Origin: Trileptium ribeirensis
Lineage: Eukaryota; Nematoda; Enoplea; Enoplida; Thoracostomopsidae
Assembly: GCA_030248225.1 (NCBI GenBank)
Contig: JASANE010012139.1
Coordinates: 1 to 64,000 of the forward strand
Length of the DNA stretch: 64,000 bases
Reading direction: 5' to 3'
In this document: positions 1 to 10,240 of the stretch, one piece after another
How the letters are laid out: each line of letters opens with the position of its first letter
Numbering within the stretch: the stretch's first letter is position 1
The notes under the pieces: generated by a model
Told to the model about the DNA's origin: nothing
Seen by the model: only the letters and a program-made list of their open reading frames with translations
Databases searched by the model: none
Made by a program: the position numbers and the translations under genes

Positions 1-2097
1 ATATGTTTGTTTTGGGATTTGGGTCTCACCGCTTTAAACTGTGGCCTCTCAAATTTGAATGTGAGTACAAAAAGTGTAGAAAAAACACATGTGTAGATCT
101 ATACTTTTGTTATCAACAGATTCATGTAGGAAGTTCCACGGATCAATTACGCGGTTTGAGCAAAAGTTTTTGATATGTTTGTTTTGGTATTTGGGTCTCA
201 CCGCTTTAAACTGTGGCCTCTCAAATTTGAATGTGAGTACAAAAAGTGTAGAAAAAACACATGTGTAGATCTATACTTTTGTTATCAACAGATTCATGTA
301 GGAAGTTTCCTTCATCGGAATCAAATAATTACGCGGTTTGAGCAAAAGTTTTTGATATGATTGTTTTGGTATTTGGGTCTCACCGCTTTAAACTGTGGCC
401 TCTCAGATTTGAATATGAGTACAAAAAGTGTAGAAAAAACACATGTGTAGATCTATACTTTTGTTATCAACAGATTCATGTTAGAAGTTACACGGATCAA
501 TTACGCGGTTTGAGAACAACTTTTTGATATGTTTGTTTTGGGATTTGGGTCTCACCGCTTTAAACTGTGGCCTCTCAAATTTGAATGTGAGTACAAAAAG
601 TGTAGAAAAAACACGTGGGTAGATCTATACTTTTGTTATCAACAGATCCATGTAGGAAGTTCCACGGATCAATTACGCGGTTTGAGCAAAAGTTTTTGAT
701 ATGTTTGTTTTGGGATTTGGGTCTCACCGCTTTAAACTGTGGCCTCTCAAATTTGAATGTGAGTACAAAAAGTGTAGAAAAAACACATGTGTAGATCTAT
801 ACTTTTGTTATCAACAGATTCATGTAGGAAGTTCCACGGATCAAATACGCTGTTTGAGCAAAAGTTTTTGATATGTTTGTTTTGGTATATGGGTCTCACC
901 GCTTTAACCTGTGGCCTCTCAAATTTGAATGTGAGTACAAAAAGTGTGGAAAAAACACATGTGTAGATCTATACTTTTGTTATCAACAGATTCATGTAGG
1001 AAGTTCCACGGATCAATTACGCGGTTTGATAAAAGTTTTCGATATGTTTGTTTTGGGATTTGGGTCTCACCGCTTTAAACTGTGGTCTCTCAAATTTGAA
1101 TGTGAGTACAAAAAGTGCAGAAAAAACACATGGGTAGATCTACACTTTTGTTATCAACAGATCCATGTAGGAAGTTCCAGCGATCAATGACGCGGTTTGA
1201 GAAAAAGTTTTTGATATGTTTGTTTTGGTATTTGGGTCTCACCACCTTAAACTGTGGCCTCTCAAATTAGAATGTGAGTACAAAAAGTGTAGAAAAAACA
1301 CATGTGTAGATCTATACTTTTGTTATCAACAGATTCATGTAGGAAGTTCCACGGATCAATTACGCGGTTTGAGAAAAAGTTTTTGATATGTTTGTTTTGG
1401 GATTTGGGTCTCACCGCTTTAAACTGTGGCCTCTCAAATTTGAATGTGAGTACAAAAAGTGTAGAAAAAACACATGTGTAGATCTATACTTTTGTTATCA
1501 ACAGATTCATGTAGGAAGTTCCACGGATCAATTACGCGGTTTGAGAAAAAGTTTTTGATATGTTTGTTTTGGGATTTGGGTCTCACCGCTTTAAACTGTG
1601 GCCTCTCAAATTTGAATGTGAGTACCAAAAATGTAGAAAAAAACACATGTGTAGATCTATACTTTTGTTATCAACAGGTTCACGTAGGAAGTTCCACGGA
1701 TCAATTACGCGGTTTGAGCAAAAGTTTTTGATATGTTTGTTTTGGGATTTGGGTCTCACCGCTTTAAACTGTGGCCTCTCAAATTTGAATGTTAGTACAA
1801 AAAGTGTAGAAAAAACACATGGGTAGATCTATACTTTTGTTATCAACAGATCCATGTAGGAAGTTCCGCGGATCAATTACGCGGTTTGAGAAAAAGTTTT
1901 TGATATGTTTGTTTTGGGATTTGGGTCTCACCGCTTTAAACGGTGGCCTCTCAAATTTGAATGTGAGTACAAAAATCGTAGAAAAACACATATGCAGATC
2001 TATACTTTTGTTATCAACAGATTCATGCAGGAAGTTCCACGGGTCAATTAAGCGGATTGAGAAAAAGTTTTTGATATGTTTGTTTTGGGATTTGGAT
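1..2097. repeat. Tandem satellite, ~172-bp monomer, 12 full copies plus a partial
   Basis: Monomers start with ATATGTTTGTTTTGG (or a variant) at 1, 173, 355, 527, 699, 871, 1042, 1214, 1386, 1558, 1731, 1903 and 2074, so the period is 171-173 bp apart from one 182-bp monomer (173 to 355 is followed by extra bases near 308-325). The array ends inside a partial monomer at about 2097 and runs off the left edge. Monomers are very similar; recurrent variants (GGTAT versus GGGAT near the start, GGGTAG versus TGTGTAG in the middle) mix among copies. Open frames of 60-106 codons occur on both strands in the array but only repeat the monomer, so I do not call them genes. The period is close to one nucleosome repeat, as in many centromeric or heterochromatic satellites; that role is inference. 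Confidence 0.97.
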
Positions 2098-2585
2098 CAA
2101 AACACATTTGTAGATAAGTATCATTATGAAAATATGTAAAAATCACTTACAAATCGAAATGGAGACATCGCTACTCTAGGTGAATCAGTTGTGTAAGGAT
2201 AAGGCTTGATAATAATGTCTTGATCAATACTTACCTTGGTATATAATCTATGAGTAAAATACTCTTACACACCTTCGATATCATTTAAATAACACGGTGA
2301 TCAAACATTAATGGAATATTCGAGCAGTGGTCTTACATAAGTTATGTAAACGCGCACATGACTTGTTATGTTTCCCGTTAAAAAGCATCGGAATAGTATA
2401 TTTATTAATCGATAGGCTATTTTTTAAACATACCTACGGTTCTTTGTTATAGCACCTGACACCAACATCTGCGCAATAATATACCGTGCAGGAGAATTCT
2501 TTGCTAGGTAAATACTACGGTGTTAGGATTATTTCTTTCTATATGCAGAACATTTGTTGGTCAAAATTTTAGCTAACACATATAT
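2098..2585. other. Non-coding stretch right of the satellite
   Basis: AT-rich sequence between the satellite edge and a LINE remnant. I see no open frame with recognisable content, no terminal repeats and no RNA gene here. Confidence 0.5.
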
Positions 2586-2586
2586 A

Positions 2587-2877
2587 TCAGATCAAGCTTA
2601 GATTCTGAATGAGTATTAAATATTTTTGTTTGATTTTTGCTTTTGAATTTGGAGCGTAGCTGTGTACTTTCACATGGTCAGCAAAGATTTTAGAGTTTAC
2701 ATTTATAGTACATGTAGTATCATGTATATACATAAGAAATAATGTTGGGCCAAGCACACTTCCTGTAGTATACCTGTTACGGCGAAACCGTTGTAAAACT
2801 GGTAGCGAAGATTGACGAGAAAAGAGAGCATTTTTAAAAAGGCGGCTATCCAACCATGCACGCGTTTTATATGCCAA
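2587..2877 (-). pseudogene. Fragment of a CR1/jockey-like LINE reverse transcriptase
   Basis: The minus-strand translation contains a degraded reverse-transcriptase palm: the block GSVLGPTLFLMYIHD corresponds to the conserved SGVPQGSVLGPLLFxxYINDL of non-LTR elements, and NSKIFADHVKVHS corresponds to the catalytic F-A-D-D box with the second aspartate replaced by histidine. Upstream (WLDSRLFKNALFSRQSSLPV) matches the usual linker before that block. The missing catalytic aspartate and the lack of flanking endonuclease or RT sequence show a dead 5'- and 3'-truncated copy. The clade is inferred from motif style only. Its N-terminal part overlaps a direct repeat that is duplicated next to it. Confidence 0.7.
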
Positions 2878-3198
2878 GTTTCAAATTTTACACAATTTTT
2901 TTATGATATACTGTGTCAAAAGGCGTTTAGCAAAATCAAAATATGCAACGTCAACTAGATATCTACAGTGTTGGGCCAAGCACACTTTCTGTGACACACC
3001 TATTTTTAGAGCGAAATTGTCAGAATACTGGTCGCAAAGATTGACGAAAAAAGCGTATTTTCAAAAACGCGGCTATAAGACCATGCTCGCGTTTTGACTT
3101 AACAAATGTCATAATTTTATACAATAATTTTTCGTGAGATACTGTGTGAAAAGGCGTTAGCAAAATCGAAATATGGTATTTCAAGGAGGTGTCTATAG
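2743..3198. repeat. 226-bp tandem duplication of the LINE RT segment
   Basis: Two adjacent diverged copies, 2743-2968 and 2969-3198, both starting TGTTGGGCCAAGCACACTT. Both also contain the GACGAGAAAAG/GACGAAAAAAG, CCATGC(A/T)CGCGTTTT and AAAAGGCGTTTAGCAAAATC blocks in the same order. Read on the minus strand each copy carries the same RT segment (WLDSRLFKNALFS in one, a mutated version in the other). The duplication therefore arose inside or after insertion of the LINE remnant. Confidence 0.85.
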
Positions 3199-3200
3199 TC

Positions 3201-4185
3201 AGTTGCCTCGGACCAGTTATTCAAGCTTTCTAGTAGCTGCGTAGTTGTTGAATTGTATCATAAGAAGATAATGCTCAGTTAATGGCTTTTTTGATCTCAA
3301 ATGTTTCATAAAAGTCTTGTTATTATCTCCATGAATTTGTAAATATTTGACATTTAATGATATAGGTCTGGAATTCAGTGGAATCTGAAGAGTTCCTCTT
3401 CTTGAATATAAGCACCTCATCGGCAGACAGCCAAGCTTTTAGACAACGCCTCATTTATAAAGCTTGGCGAAAAGATATACGCAAGAGGAAAGCATATTAG
3501 ATCGTTTATTTGACGCAAGAAATATTAAAAAAAAACTCATCAGGAGTGTGACTATGTTTTCTTTGGACCTACGAAAGTGTTTATCGATGTCGAAGGTTCG
3601 TCGGCTTGTGCGGGGGTAATGATGGTCTCTGCGAGGGAGTAAGGCTGCGGGACGGTACACCGCTGGGTGAGACTGCACGACAGGGGAGCAACGCAAGGCG
3701 AGTGGAGGGGGAGATAGGCCAGGATGTGCTAAATTTATGAAATTTTTAGGAACTTTTGCAAAACTTTTCCCAATTTTATTCGATCATTACGAAAAATTTC
3801 ATCAATTTTTATTTAATTTGTGCCGATTTTTTCCAAATTTTCCATGTATTCCATGACAGCATTATTACAGTATTATATTTTCTTATGTTCCAGCACACGG
3901 TTTTTCTTTGTTCTTCCACTGTTTGCAAATGGGTTAAAACCTTCTAAAGCTGTATGTATACAATTGGGCCTTTAAAACCGATCGTCGATCACAATTATGT
4001 TTTAAAATGATAAAACTTTACATTTTTCGCCCATAAAACAATCATAGAAAAATATAAACATGGAGTTAAAGTCAAATTTATTTTCTCTATTGAAACACAA
4101 CTTGGCTTTCCTTTCTGTAGAAAATTAACTAAAAATAATAAGGTAAAAAATGCCACCAAAGCCAAGGTTTATTTCGCCGATGAAT
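3201..4185. other. Intergenic, with an AATTTT-rich tract
   Basis: No gene recognised. About 3727-3850 is a tract where AATTTT or AAATTT recurs every 10-14 bases; similar tracts sit at about 18235-18360 and 56157-56265. A GC-richer patch at 3600-3720 precedes it. Confidence 0.4.
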
Positions 4186-4292
4186 TTATTTAACTCCGCT
4201 GTGCCGGTCCCAAGCCCGGGGCCTCACCTGTGAGGAAGGAGGAGGGTTGGTGGCGTGGCGAATCCCTTAAAACCTAGCTGCTCAATCCAAAT

Positions 4293-6113
4293 ATGATAAT
4301 ACGCCGTAATAATTTTATAACTAATGCTACCGCGTCCGGGGCAACCGACGATGTGCCTTATATGATAAATAGTAAACGAGTGTGCCGTATTGGTTTGTGG
4401 AATGTACGAACTCTGTCAGCCGAAGGGTCAGCAGAATTGCTAGCAGATGAACTTTTTCATAATGGCATAGATCTATGTATTGTGTCAGAAGCAAGGCTTT
4501 GTGACAGTGGAGAGACTGTGATTAACACAACTGATGGTAAAATATCGTTCAGCCTCCACTTTTCCGGCGCAGCAACACACCACAATGGTGTTGCCTTTGT
4601 AGTAAACTCTCGCTATAGTAAATCGGTGACATTTAAACCCATATCAGATCGACTCGCGCTTCTGGAACTAAATGGTTTACGTCCAGTATCCATCATTGCC
4701 GTATATGCGCCAACCGACACGTATACATCGGCTGATAAAGACAGTTTCTACACTGAGTTGCAAACTACACTCGACTCTATTCCACCTAGAAACGTCCGCA
4801 TCATTGCAGGTGATTTTAACGCAGAGACTGGGTGTGATAATGCTACATGGGCGGGCTGCCTTGGTAACTACGGCTACGGCTCCCTCAATGACAACAGAAT
4901 CCGTATGCTATCTTTTACAGCGTCAAACAAACTTCTTGCAGCAAATAGCTGGTTCCGTCATAAGACACATCATCGTCCGACATTTTACTCGAACGATGGA
5001 CGTACGAAAAAACAGCTAGACCATCTTCTAATCGATGCGGTCAATCGATCTACCGTTCATAACATTAAAGTCAGCCAACGGGCAGATGTTCTATCTGATC
5101 ATAAGCTGGTGGTGGCGACATTGAAACTGCATCTCAAAGTAGTCCGATCGGCTAAGCGACCGCAGCCACTTGACCTGTCTACGCTACAACAACCCGAAAC
5201 AAAGCGGCGCTTTCAGCTTCACCTGCAGAACCGATTCTCTGCTTTAGATGACAACACTGACATCGAAAACGAATGGTCGGGTATTAAAACCAGCCTCTCA
5301 ACAGTTATCCGCGAATGTTGTCCAAAGTTGCGGCGGCATCACAGGCCTTGGATATCTCAGGAAACCCTTTCTCTCGTCAATGCTAGAAAATCCAGTAATA
5401 ACTCTCGTCGGCGAAATTTTCTCATTCGCGAAATTAGAAGACAGCTACGGCGGGACAAAAACAATTACTGGGCTGACAAGGCAAGGGAAATGCAACATGC
5501 TGCAAATAGGGGTGACTGCAGAACTCTTTTTAACACCGTTCGAGAAATCACAGGATCCGAAAATCGCCAAGCAACGTCCACTGCTCTACTGGACGCAAGT
5601 GGCGTCACGTTAAAATCATCCGATCGGAAAGTGGTACGTTGGGCAGAGCACTTCGAACAGTTGCTTAACAGACCCGATCCAGAGGAACTCGACTCCAATA
5701 TTTTCGAACAACGGCAATCGCAGCACTCCATTGTAAACGCTGATCCGCCAACAGAGACCGAAATAGCGCAAGCTATCACGTCTCTCAAAGTTCGTAAATC
5801 TCCGGGTACATGTGATATCCCCGCTGAAGCCCTCAAAGCCGCGGAAGCTACAGCACTGCCTCGCCTGAAAAAACTTCTGTTTCTAATATGGCAAGAACGA
5901 CGAGTGCCTAAGGACTTTAAAGATAGTATTGTTGTCCCACTGCATAAGAAAGGTCCCAAGAACATATGTTCTAACTACAGGGGCATATCTTTATTGTCGA
6001 TAGCGGGCAAAATACTAACATCAATTGTCAGACAGCGTATGTCATCAGCATACGAGGGATATCTTCGGGAGCAACAGGGTGGTTTCAGAAGCGGCAGAGG
6101 ATGCACCGACTAA
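4293..6113 (+). pseudogene. RTE-like ORF part 1: endonuclease and start of reverse transcriptase
   Basis: 606 codons open from an ATG to a TAA. Residues about 33-275 form an exonuclease-endonuclease-phosphatase domain that nicks the target DNA: GLWNVRTLS, ICIVSEARL (here LCIVSEARL), IAVYAPTD, GDFNAETG at about 173-180, a QLDHLLID block and the catalytic SDHKLV at about 268-273. From about residue 490 the reverse transcriptase begins (AITSLKVRKSPGTCDIPAEAL, VVPLHKKG, SNYRGISLLSIAGKIL, EQQGGFRSGRGCTD). The frame stops right after GCTD, where relatives continue with Q-I-F-T-L-R; a C-to-T change plus loss of one base explains this, and the protein resumes in the next frame from about 6101. Similar proteins are often mislabelled craniofacial development protein 2-like in databases. 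Confidence 0.9.
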
Positions 6114-6630
6114 ATTTCACGCTACGACAAGTACTAGAAAGACGCGTACGTCACGTGCAGCCAACTGTTGTCTGTTTCATTGACTTCGCTGCAGCATTTG
6201 ACAGCATACATAGAGAGTCTATGTGGCAAATATTGCGTAAATGTGGATCACCTGGCATTCCTGTTGACATCTTAAAGGACATGTACAGTGGGGCGCATAG
6301 CAGAGTTAGATCATCAGATGGAATGTTCCCAGAATTCAGCGTCAACACAGGTGTACGTCAAGGGTGTATACTCTCTCCAATACTGTTCAACCTCGTGCTC
6401 GACTGGGTTTTGGCAAAATCTGTATTGGATACCGACGGCGTAGAATACGCATCGGCTCAGGTGATCGCTGATCTAGAATACGCCGATGATATAGTGATTC
6501 TGCAGAATGACGCAAACAGCTGCCAACACCTCCTTAATCGGATTTCCGACGCTGCCGCGACCCTGGGTTTAGTAATTAACCCTGCCAAAACAAAAACGAT
6601 GTATGCACACCGGTTCCGCAGCTCATCCTA
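6101..6630 (+). pseudogene. RTE-like ORF part 2: reverse transcriptase palm
   Basis: Continuation of the LINE protein after a -1 frame change. It begins with FTLRQVLERR and contains the conserved VVCFIDFAAAFDSIHR (first catalytic Asp), the GVRQGCILSPILFNLVLDW block and the active-site tetrad in LEYADDIVIL, with the TAC codon of YADD at 6479-6481. The catalytic residues are intact, so the lesions look younger than the fold. The frame is lost again after TKTMYAHRFRSSS near 6600-6625, where the protein shifts once more by -1 and continues in the third frame. Confidence 0.9.
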
Positions 6631-7317
6631 AACGGAGTTAACATTGAAAACGCCGATGAATTCAGCTATCTCGGCAGCATTATCGACATTACTAAAACTG
6701 CTAGTTCAGCGGATGTTGTCGCACGTATCGGCAAAGCAGCAATGACTTTTGGACAACTGAAAACCAACTTATGGCGTCATAACGAAATAACACTCCACAC
6801 AAAGTTGAAAGTCTACAATGCCGCCGTCGTCAGTACCCTACTATATGGCAGCGCAACATGGGTCCTGAACAAACGTGACATTGATAAGCTAGAGGTTTTT
6901 CAAATGTCCTGTCTTCGAACTATCGCCGGAATATCCCGACGCGACCACATTCGAAATATTGACATCAGACGGCACTGCTATTCGCAACCAACGGTCAACG
7001 AAATCGTTCGACACAACAGGCTCCGCTGGCTCGGTCACGTTGCGCGTATGACCGAAAATAGAGTGTGTAGACAACTGTGGGTCCAAGGTCCGCCAACAAA
7101 CTGGAAGTGCACCAGGGCTGCTCCAAAGAACACATGGGCCAAAATGGTTCTCAACGATCTCGACAAGCTGAAGCACGTCTACGGTGCGGCAAACTGGTCT
7201 CGCAATCCACAGCAGATCATCACGGATGTGGCGAAAGATCGAACTCAATGGCGACGTATCATCAATTTGGGGCTGGTCACAGCTGACGATCCTGATTGCC
7301 GAGCTCTACGACCATAG
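6601..7317 (+). pseudogene. RTE-like ORF part 3: RT thumb and C-terminal domain
   Basis: In the third frame the protein resumes at about 6610 (LILNGVNIENADEFSYLGSI), a signature of the RT thumb in this LINE group, then continues through LLYGSATWVLNKRDIDKLEVFQMSCLR and the diagnostic LRWLGHVARM at about 7020-7050 to a TAG at 7315-7317. ATG codons such as 6742 are internal and not the true start. No RNase H or zinc-knuckle segment is visible, which is normal for RTE-type elements. Confidence 0.88.
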
Positions 7318-7345
7318 GTGCAGGTAGGTGCAGATGAATGCTCAA

Positions 7346-8500
7346 TTTATCGAGGAACACATATAACGAATTTCTTTCATATGTGTCACAGTACGCTATA
7401 GCCGTAGTAAACTACTTTCAACTTCTGTTTTTTTGGTGTCAGCGTCTGTTTTATTTTGAGCCTTCAGATAAAATTGCGGACAGTGTCGTCGGGTATTACC
7501 GCGTGGCAATTCATTTTTTGCAATCTTATGTAGTTTGACAGGTTTCAAATACTTTTTAGATTGGTATGTTTGAGCACAGTTTTCTTTCTCAGCCATTGAT
7601 GTGTCACTTATAGAAGAAATGTTTGTTTTACATGGAAAAGTTAGGTATTGATTTTTTGACCACACTATAGTTGAGCCGGAACTCTGACCTACAAGGAGCT
7701 GCGGATGGATTTTCACCTGTGCCTCCTCTTCCACAATTACCAACTGCGGAGCTGAAACGTTGGTAAACATCGTAGCACTATATACAGTAAACAGAGTATA
7801 TACATAGTGTGTAGTAAATAGGAAAAACAATAACAACCCTATTTGGTTTTGTGGTTCGATTCGAAATAGTATTTGTGCAACATGACCGTTCCGGCCCGTT
7901 ACGTGCGTTTTGCTAGATTTTGGAGGCAAAATTGATCAGGAGCGTCTGATCTGGCCTTAGAACCTAAACCGGATAACGATCGTAAAACCCTTATAGTCGG
8001 ATTGTGGTATTCGAATCGATCGGAGTATATGTTGTTCGTGGAGGATCAAAATATTGCATGGTGCCAGGGTCGTATTTGTACCATCTGCTGTTTACTGATT
8101 TTTCGTTAATTGACTTATTAACCTTTTGCTAATTGCCACACGATGCTTATTTTGCGTATTACCATTTATCACTTATATGCTTTGCCATAGCATGTTTCAT
8201 TTTATATTGTCTTGTATTCTTTGTGGGTGCATCGTTAAGGCGTACGAGATCAATGGGCCCTGTCAGAGCACTGAAATCAACGTTGAAATTCTTTTAGGAT
8301 CCCCCCGAAACTCGACTGAACTCGACCTGCCGCCCTCATAACACTGCGGTTTAAAATTGTGACCGTCCGGGAATAGGAGGCCACCGATTGTTAGCTAGAC
8401 CAGTAGCTCAGTAGTAATTGTGAACAAAAGCATCAAATTTACTTAGGTTGAGCAATACTTGCAGCCATGGTCGCGAATAATACATGTAACCATAGTCACG
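7346..8500. other. Unassigned DNA with one long minus-strand open frame
   Basis: No recognised gene. The longest open frame (7929 down to 7396, minus, 177 codons) has a hydrophobic stretch near residues 31-55 and a Lys-rich C terminus but no motif I know. There is no evidence of a promoter, splice sites in phase or a conserved partner. It may be chance or an old mobile-element piece. Confidence 0.3.
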
Positions 8501-9930
8501 AAAACAGCAGAAAGCTATAAGCCTAACCTAATATAAAAGTGAGGGTACGGTAGTTCCGATTATTCGGAACTGACGGCCGACGGGCTCGTTTGCTGGAAAA
8601 CGACCCGAGTACTTTTCGATAGGGAATTTCATGGGCTTCCAAACAAGGCCAAAATGCCTCGAATCGCACGAGGATTTAACTTCGAATTTAAGGTACAAAC
8701 ACGTTAAAATCGAACAAACAGCCGTTACTTACGCCAAGTTTGGCTGTAAATAGTGGCTCGGGATAGGTATATTTTATACGTACGTATGTATATTTCTCAC
8801 TTCAACTTCCCCTTATGTCTTTTCTCGCCCCATCGGGCGAGTCATTCTTTTCACATCTCCTATGTCAACTTACTATGGCCGAAAACCCCATGCCCGATTA
8901 ATAGTTTCAGCCATCTTCGTCAAATCATCGCTTTTGCGATCTCTTATTTTTGGGAACAAGGCCACCCTCGATGAAACCGACTATCGTGCCAAACAGGCTA
9001 TATAACCGGATAACTCAAGTACCTCATCTGGTTTCATAGTACCCGTTAGTCCGCCTGAGGGTAGCTGCTGAAACTGCTGTTTTCGTGTCATAAACGTCTA
9101 ACATCGTTTGATCACCGGCAATGTAACCATTCCTCCTTCTTATCGTAGAGTCACCAACGGGAGTCCTATACATCAGTATCTAGCACGTATCAAGGAATCT
9201 AACGAGCCCAGGCGGGTCTCGACCCGCTTAACCAATACACCGTTATGTCGGTTGCCCCTCCGTTTTGTGATTATTTGCTAATACATGTTACAGAAATTGG
9301 CATAAAATTCTTTCTGTTTTGTGCCATTTTCGTACCTAACCCCTAGTCCTAAATGTATACATGCCCCTCATTTCACTCGCCTATCTTTTGCGAACGCAAC
9401 GATATACGGCGGGCCTCCGCCTGACTTTGAGTTAGCCCGTTATAACCCGCTAAAGTGCCCTAGTTTGGAACAATAACCAATAGTGGGCATGAAGTAATAA
9501 TTCTCAACTCAAAACCGGACAAATCAACCCCATTATGTTCGAGACATCTCCAAATATACCCGGCGGGTCTCCGTCTGCCCACCCGTTAACTTGGGGTGGC
9601 CGGCAAAGGCGACCCAACATTTGTCAAAGCTCTCTTTATAAGCGTTATTTTAGCACTTTTATAAATAGTGTCCGTGGGACTGGGGTATTGCCCCTCATTC
9701 TAATCGCCCTTGGGTTGCGAGTCTAACGAGCCGGTTGAAGCGTTGTTGTGCCCGAGCGTTGGTGCGGGGGACTCCGCCAAAGTCCCGTATACTAACATAC
9801 ATACATGTGTGTGACTGGTATAGGCCCCCAAAATTGCGCCTAACTTCTTGTGTTTGGCGTCATTCAAACCCGTTTTTCGCCCTGGGAATAAATTTAACTC
9901 TGGCCCGCCGAATTTCCCTCGGGAACCCTG
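8501..9930. other. GC-richer region with degenerate repeats
   Basis: No coding region recognised. A short perfect palindrome AGTTCCGA-TTAT-TCGGAACT lies at about 8549-8568. Between about 9200 and 9790 variants of GGCGGG(T/C)CTCCG(C/T)CTG and of GCCCCTCATT...TCGCC...GCGA recur at roughly 150-330-base spacing (about 9211, 9409, 9561, 9763), suggesting an old tandem repeat. The minus strand at about 9205-9245 (TGTATTGGTTAAGCGGGT) resembles a tRNA A-box, too weak to call. Confidence 0.35.
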
Positions 9931-9934
9931 CGCT

Positions 9935-10150
9935 TTCACCCCGTCCCGTGCCGTTCTTTGTCTTTCCTTTTCACTCTTCGTTTCTCTCTCTAAGCGACTT
10001 TTGTTGCTCGTTGTTCTTGATGTCAAATTTTCCGCGATCTTTTGGCCGCTGTCTTTTGCGTCGTCTCTCTCTTTCTGACCTTTCGATCCTCTGTCTGCGT
10101 TCTTCAATCTCGTTTTCTTTCTTTTTGTCCCCCCTTTCTCTTTTCTTTAT
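9935..10150. repeat. Pyrimidine-rich tract on the + strand
   Basis: About 215 bases strongly enriched in C and T on the + strand (many CTTTC, CTCTCT and TTTCTTT words). This produces two artefactual open frames: a Ser/Phe/Leu-rich one on + and an Arg/Glu/Lys-rich one on minus. Neither has domain content. Such asymmetric tracts can occur in retroelement untranslated regions, but no element boundaries are visible. Confidence 0.6.
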
Positions 10151-10240
10151 TAGCTGTCGGCACTGCAGTGACAATTGACAAAGGCGATAGTGTTTCAATT
10201 GTCTCGACTCAATAGTGGTAACGAACAATTAATAGTACTA

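Larger units (their letters stand above)
4186..7345 (+). mobile_element. RTE-like non-LTR retrotransposon, nearly full length, broken
   Basis: A ~3.1-kb LINE with a short GC-rich leader (from about 4186, including GTGCCGGTCCCAAGCCCGGG), one long interrupted coding region and a short 3' tail with a repeated GGTGCAG motif at about 7318-7336. Order is endonuclease then reverse transcriptase then a C-terminal block ending LRWLGHVARM and beyond, as in RTE-type elements. Two single-base frame changes and one stop break the reading frame, so this copy cannot make a full protein. No poly-A tail is evident. I see no convincing target-site duplication, so the outer limits are approximate. Confidence 0.88.

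Noticed and set aside
175..2139. Open frames of 60-106 codons on both strands in the satellite
   Set aside because: They simply repeat the monomer translation and occur in several frames; no start context or domain.
5465..5965. 166-codon minus-strand frame and other frames inside the RTE-like LINE
   Set aside because: Shadow frames opposite the recognised endonuclease/RT coding sequence.
9195..9245. tRNA-like sequence on the minus strand
   Set aside because: A-box resemblance only; no cloverleaf or B-box at the right distance.
9700..10228. Overlapping open frames of 85-147 codons on both strands
   Set aside because: Caused by a pyrimidine-rich tract; composition-driven residues (Ser/Phe/Leu or Arg/Glu/Lys) with no motif.
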